Below are positions 62,101 to 64,000 of a DNA stretch of 64,000 nt, piece by piece. The translations under genes and the position numbers were made by a program. Under the pieces are notes generated by a model. The model worked only from the letters and a program-made list of their open reading frames with translations, searched no databases and had not been told where the DNA came from. Position 1 is the first letter of the stretch; each line of letters opens with the position of its first letter. Source of the DNA: Parabacteroides sp. FAFU027 (GTDB taxonomy: Bacteria; Bacteroidota; Bacteroidia; Bacteroidales; UBA7332); contig NZ_JAKZKV010000004.1 in assembly GCF_022808675.1 (NCBI RefSeq), forward strand, positions 248,001 through 312,000, read 5' to 3'.

Positions 62101-62272
62101 TAATCAGTCTTATCTGAAGAAATTCGGTATTAACACACTTCGCTTATATTTAAATGGCGATAATTTAATTATGTGGACAAAAATGCCGGATGACCGCGAA
62201 GTAAATATGGGGCTATCATCAGCATATCCAACAGTGAGACGATTTAACTTAGGCCTTAATGTAACTTTTTAA
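59144..62272 (+). CDS. SusC/RagA-type TonB-dependent outer-membrane transporter
   Basis: A 1042-residue outer-membrane transporter. ATG 59144 is chosen; upstream options are ATG 59126 and TTG 59075. After the signal peptide (ending LMAQ) comes a carboxypeptidase-regulatory-like domain (RVIKGRVLDEKKEPLIGATV), a TonB-box-like DELVVVGYG, the plug domain (SNIGSALTGNLPGVI, IFIRGQSTWNNSDPLVLVDG, VFGVKGANGVILITTKRG) and a long beta-barrel ending in Phe (RRFNLGLNVTF), as in outer-membrane proteins. With the SusD-type lipoprotein that follows 9 bp later, it would import oligosaccharides into the periplasm. It is the only SusC seen in the window and probably the main target of HTCS2. Confidence 0.96.
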   Translation: MEKIYGILSKEFHISTKKRLRQTSILLLSLLFFSTTLMAQTKRVIKGRVLDEKKEPLIGATVLVKGLKNVGTVTDLNGQFVLSVPSDKQTLVVSFVSYKTLEVNVAGKNSVTVLLSSNTHQMDELVVVGYGQQKKESVVAAITQTKGEVLERAGGVSNIGSALTGNLPGVITVATSGAPGGEDPKIFIRGQSTWNNSDPLVLVDGIERPMNSVDISSVASISVLKDASATAVFGVKGANGVILITTKRGKEGKADIRVAVNTTLKVPSRLATKYDSYDALRIRNMAIERELGLYSTSWDKYTPYSELNKYRNPSSQAEAERYPNVDWADELVNKSAMSHNANINISGGTSSVRYFTSIDYLNEGDILKKIDAGKSYDPGYGYQRLNVRSNLDFDLTKTTLLSVNLSGSYGVKQDTYNQDAWEYRIWQSIYSSAPDIYYPHYSDGTWGYYPPDPVSTINSALTLANNGVRKTTNKRINTDFSLRQDLSMITKGLSAKALISLDNSFQSVGGIYDNGNVQQTYIDPVTGEVKHSNYLGTNQFDWLPTRWSANTDAANYGATYRKMFYQAQLDYARKFGKHEVSGLGLFSRDQSAGGSVFPSYREDWVSRLTYNYAGKYFAEFNGAYNGSEKFGPNYRFAFFPSTAFGWMLSEEKLVKKLNILDMLKVRASWGQVGDDNISNRFLYVNEWSYGGNSPLGAQAGTMSPYTWWTLKKLGNPDIHWEKVTKTNVGIDYAFLKGLFAGSVEFFNDHRTDILLDGSQRAIPGYFGGNPATANLGEVRVKGYELSLRLNKKLNKDFRVWGEFSMTHAKDKVLFADDPQLKDDYQKRAGKQIGQSYSYISSGYYNTWDQVYGSTQLKTYDKEKLPGNLNMVDYNADGVVDDKDNVPYGYPERPQNTYNATIGVEWKHFSAFVQFYGVNNCNRYLSLGSFSAHLDRVYHQGSYWTKDDTNADVPMPRWNSHMDYSGTNYLYDGSYVRLKNAEIAYTFNQSYLKKFGINTLRLYLNGDNLIMWTKMPDDREVNMGLSSAYPTVRRFNLGLNVTF

Positions 62273-62281
62273 TATAGATCG

Positions 62282-64000
62282 ATGAAAAAGTATATCAATA
62301 TAATTGCCGGAATCTTCGTTTTTCTGGCAATAACCGGACTTACCTCTTGTACGGATTATCTGGATAAGTCACCTGATGCAACTGTCTCCTCAACGGATGC
62401 TTTTATCAACTTTACGAATTTTCAGGGTTTTACTGAAGAGTTATATTGTTGTGTTCCGGACTTCATTGGAAAAACTTGGGCAACTGACTGGAATTTGGCT
62501 GATGAAGTTCTTCATAAAGATGGTGGTATTTGGTTGAACGATGAATTTGATAAAGGTAATTATTGGGGATGGACTACAGTACAATGGATATCCTATCTTG
62601 ATGCCGGATCCCCTAATACTAGTAATAACTCGACTTTCGATAAAGGTCTATGGCCTAATGCCTGGTATGGTATTCGTAAAGCCAATTTAGGATTAGCCAA
62701 TTTGGATAAACTACAAGATGCGACCCAGGAAGAGAAGGATTTAATCAAAGGTCAGTTGTTGTTTTTCCGCGCCTGGTTTCATTTTGAATTAATGACCTAT
62801 TGGGGAGGGCTTCCCTATATCGATAGAGTTTTAACTTCTACTGAAAAACTTGAACTCCCTCGTTTAACTTACCAACAAACAGCTGAGCGGGTAGCAGAAG
62901 ACTTACGTGCTGCTGCGGATCTATTGCCTGTCGATTGGGATAAGACGACTGCAGGGGCCTTAACCTCAGGTAAGAATCAGCAACGTATTACCAAAATGGT
63001 AGCATTGGCGTATCTCGGAAAAAATTATTTGTATGCAGGTAGTCCTTTGATGAATAAAGCTTCTACCGGTAATGCAGGTTTTAATCCTGAATATTGTAAA
63101 AAAGCGGCGAAAGCGTTTGGTGAGATGTTGAGTATCGTGGATAGCGGCGACAGTTGGCTTAAATTGGTTGATTTTAAGGATTACTCAACTTTATTCTATA
63201 CAAATGGTAGTAGTAAGATACCAGGATATCCTGAGGCCGTTTTCCAATCTCCTGTTTATAGTTCCTGGTTTAAAGGATGTCCATGGGGTCCATCTTCAAT
63301 ATTTCAAGCCAAGTGTATCGGGGCTGGTTATTCTTCGCCTAATGCTCGGTTTGTAGAAAATTACGGTATGGCTAATGGATTGCCTATTAGTGATCCGGAA
63401 TCAGGATATAATCCGGCAGATCCGTGGTCAAATCGTGACCCTCGTTTTTATAACGATATTGTAATTGATGGAGATAAAATTATCAAAGGTTCAGCTCCTG
63501 CTGATAAAGAGAAGTATCGTTATGCTGCTTTATATACCGGAGGTGCTGCCAGAGATAATGCAGGAGCAAGCCGTACCGGATATTTATTGAGGAAGTTAAC
63601 TCCGATGACAACCAATGACATTGATGGATATCCGAACAATTATATGCATTTGTCTTATATGCGTTTGGCGGATGTGTATCTGATGTATGCCGAAGCTGTA
63701 CTGCAAGGTTATGGAGATGCAACAAAAACAGATCCTGATTATACAAAACTAACAGCTGAACAAGCGTTTAACAAGGTTCGTACGCGTTGTGGAGCTTCTC
63801 CTGTTGCGAGTAAATATGTTGCTGATAAGGATAAATTTATGAGCGAAATTGTTCGTGAGAGAGCTGTTGAATTAGGTTTTGAAGGAGACTTCCGCTTTAA
63901 TGACTTACGTCGTTGGTTGATGTGGAACGATAAAAAATATCTGGAAAAAACAGCTGTTGATTTTGACCGTGGAGCAAATGGAAAACCGATTAATATAAAG
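62282..64000 (+). CDS. SusD/RagB-type surface glycan-binding lipoprotein (3' end cut by window)
   Basis: The 573 visible codons start at ATG 62282-62284, 9 bp after the SusC stop. The lipobox GLTSC puts the lipidated cysteine at residue 23, followed by TDYLDKSPDATVSSTDAF as in SusD proteins. LIKGQLLFFRAWFHFELMTYWGGLPYID is the SusD signature helix and NHLSYMRLADVYLMYAEAVL-like MHLSYMRLADVYLMYAEAVL, VRERAVELGFEGDFRFNDLRRW are the C-terminal family motifs. It caps the SusC pore on the cell surface and binds the glycan. The frame is open to the last base of the window, and only a short C-terminal part should be missing. Confidence 0.95.
   Translation, partial: MKKYINIIAGIFVFLAITGLTSCTDYLDKSPDATVSSTDAFINFTNFQGFTEELYCCVPDFIGKTWATDWNLADEVLHKDGGIWLNDEFDKGNYWGWTTVQWISYLDAGSPNTSNNSTFDKGLWPNAWYGIRKANLGLANLDKLQDATQEEKDLIKGQLLFFRAWFHFELMTYWGGLPYIDRVLTSTEKLELPRLTYQQTAERVAEDLRAAADLLPVDWDKTTAGALTSGKNQQRITKMVALAYLGKNYLYAGSPLMNKASTGNAGFNPEYCKKAAKAFGEMLSIVDSGDSWLKLVDFKDYSTLFYTNGSSKIPGYPEAVFQSPVYSSWFKGCPWGPSSIFQAKCIGAGYSSPNARFVENYGMANGLPISDPESGYNPADPWSNRDPRFYNDIVIDGDKIIKGSAPADKEKYRYAALYTGGAARDNAGASRTGYLLRKLTPMTTNDIDGYPNNYMHLSYMRLADVYLMYAEAVLQGYGDATKTDPDYTKLTAEQAFNKVRTRCGASPVASKYVADKDKFMSEIVRERAVELGFEGDFRFNDLRRWLMWNDKKYLEKTAVDFDRGANGKPINIK

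Overview
The window looks like a carbohydrate-degradation region of a Bacteroidota chromosome, probably order Bacteroidales. The support is SusC/SusD-type genes, two hybrid two-component systems (HTCS), many secreted glycoside hydrolases, C-terminal type IX secretion (T9SS) sorting domains, and promoters of the Bacteroides TTTG / TAnnTTTG type. A Paludibacter-like genus is only a guess. No rRNA, tRNA or CRISPR array was seen.

Layout. (1) 1-2.0 kb, minus strand: a nickel operon of a NikR-family regulator, a His-rich nickel/cobalt transporter and larE, which is cut by the window edge. (2) 2.2-23.4 kb: a hemicellulose/arabinan/alpha-mannan block. The genes are a DUF362 membrane protein, GH43 arabinanase, GH51 arabinofuranosidase, GH30, an aldo-keto reductase, an operon of XRE-cupin regulator + GH39 + a second DUF362 protein, and an operon of GH2, GH76, MFS sugar transporter and GH38. 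(3) 24.2-31.6 kb: a collapsed T9SS LamG gene, HTCS1 and a GH31. (4) 31.6-33.5 kb: an AT-rich scrap island with a broken rhuM, a lipoprotein, a toxin C-terminal stub and an Imm11-like immunity gene. (5) 33.7-48.8 kb: T9SS-exported proteins, namely a 1218-residue modular protein with an HExxH domain buried inside a repeat, GH27 alpha-galactosidase, GH127/GH146-type beta-L-arabinofuranosidase, and an overlapping LamG + DUF6055-like (HExxH) gene pair. (6) 49.5-64 kb: HTCS2, two small secreted binding proteins, GH43, SusC and a SusD that runs off the window.

How the genes fit together. Secreted GH43/GH51/GH39/GH2/GH30 enzymes would trim arabinan and xylan-like chains. GH76 and GH38 would open and trim alpha-mannan, with the MFS permease taking up products. 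The 33.7-48.8 kb group pairs an alpha-galactosidase and a beta-L-arabinofuranosidase with two putative secreted metallopeptidases. That mix would suit plant hydroxyproline-rich glycoproteins such as extensins; this is inference. The two HTCS proteins are the likely sensors of their neighbouring genes.

Intergenic DNA carries several repeat families: long inverted repeats shared by two sites, paired REP-like palindromes in opposite orientation, CTGACAGG palindromes, and a 21-bp tandem array. All family assignments come from reading motifs, not from database searches.
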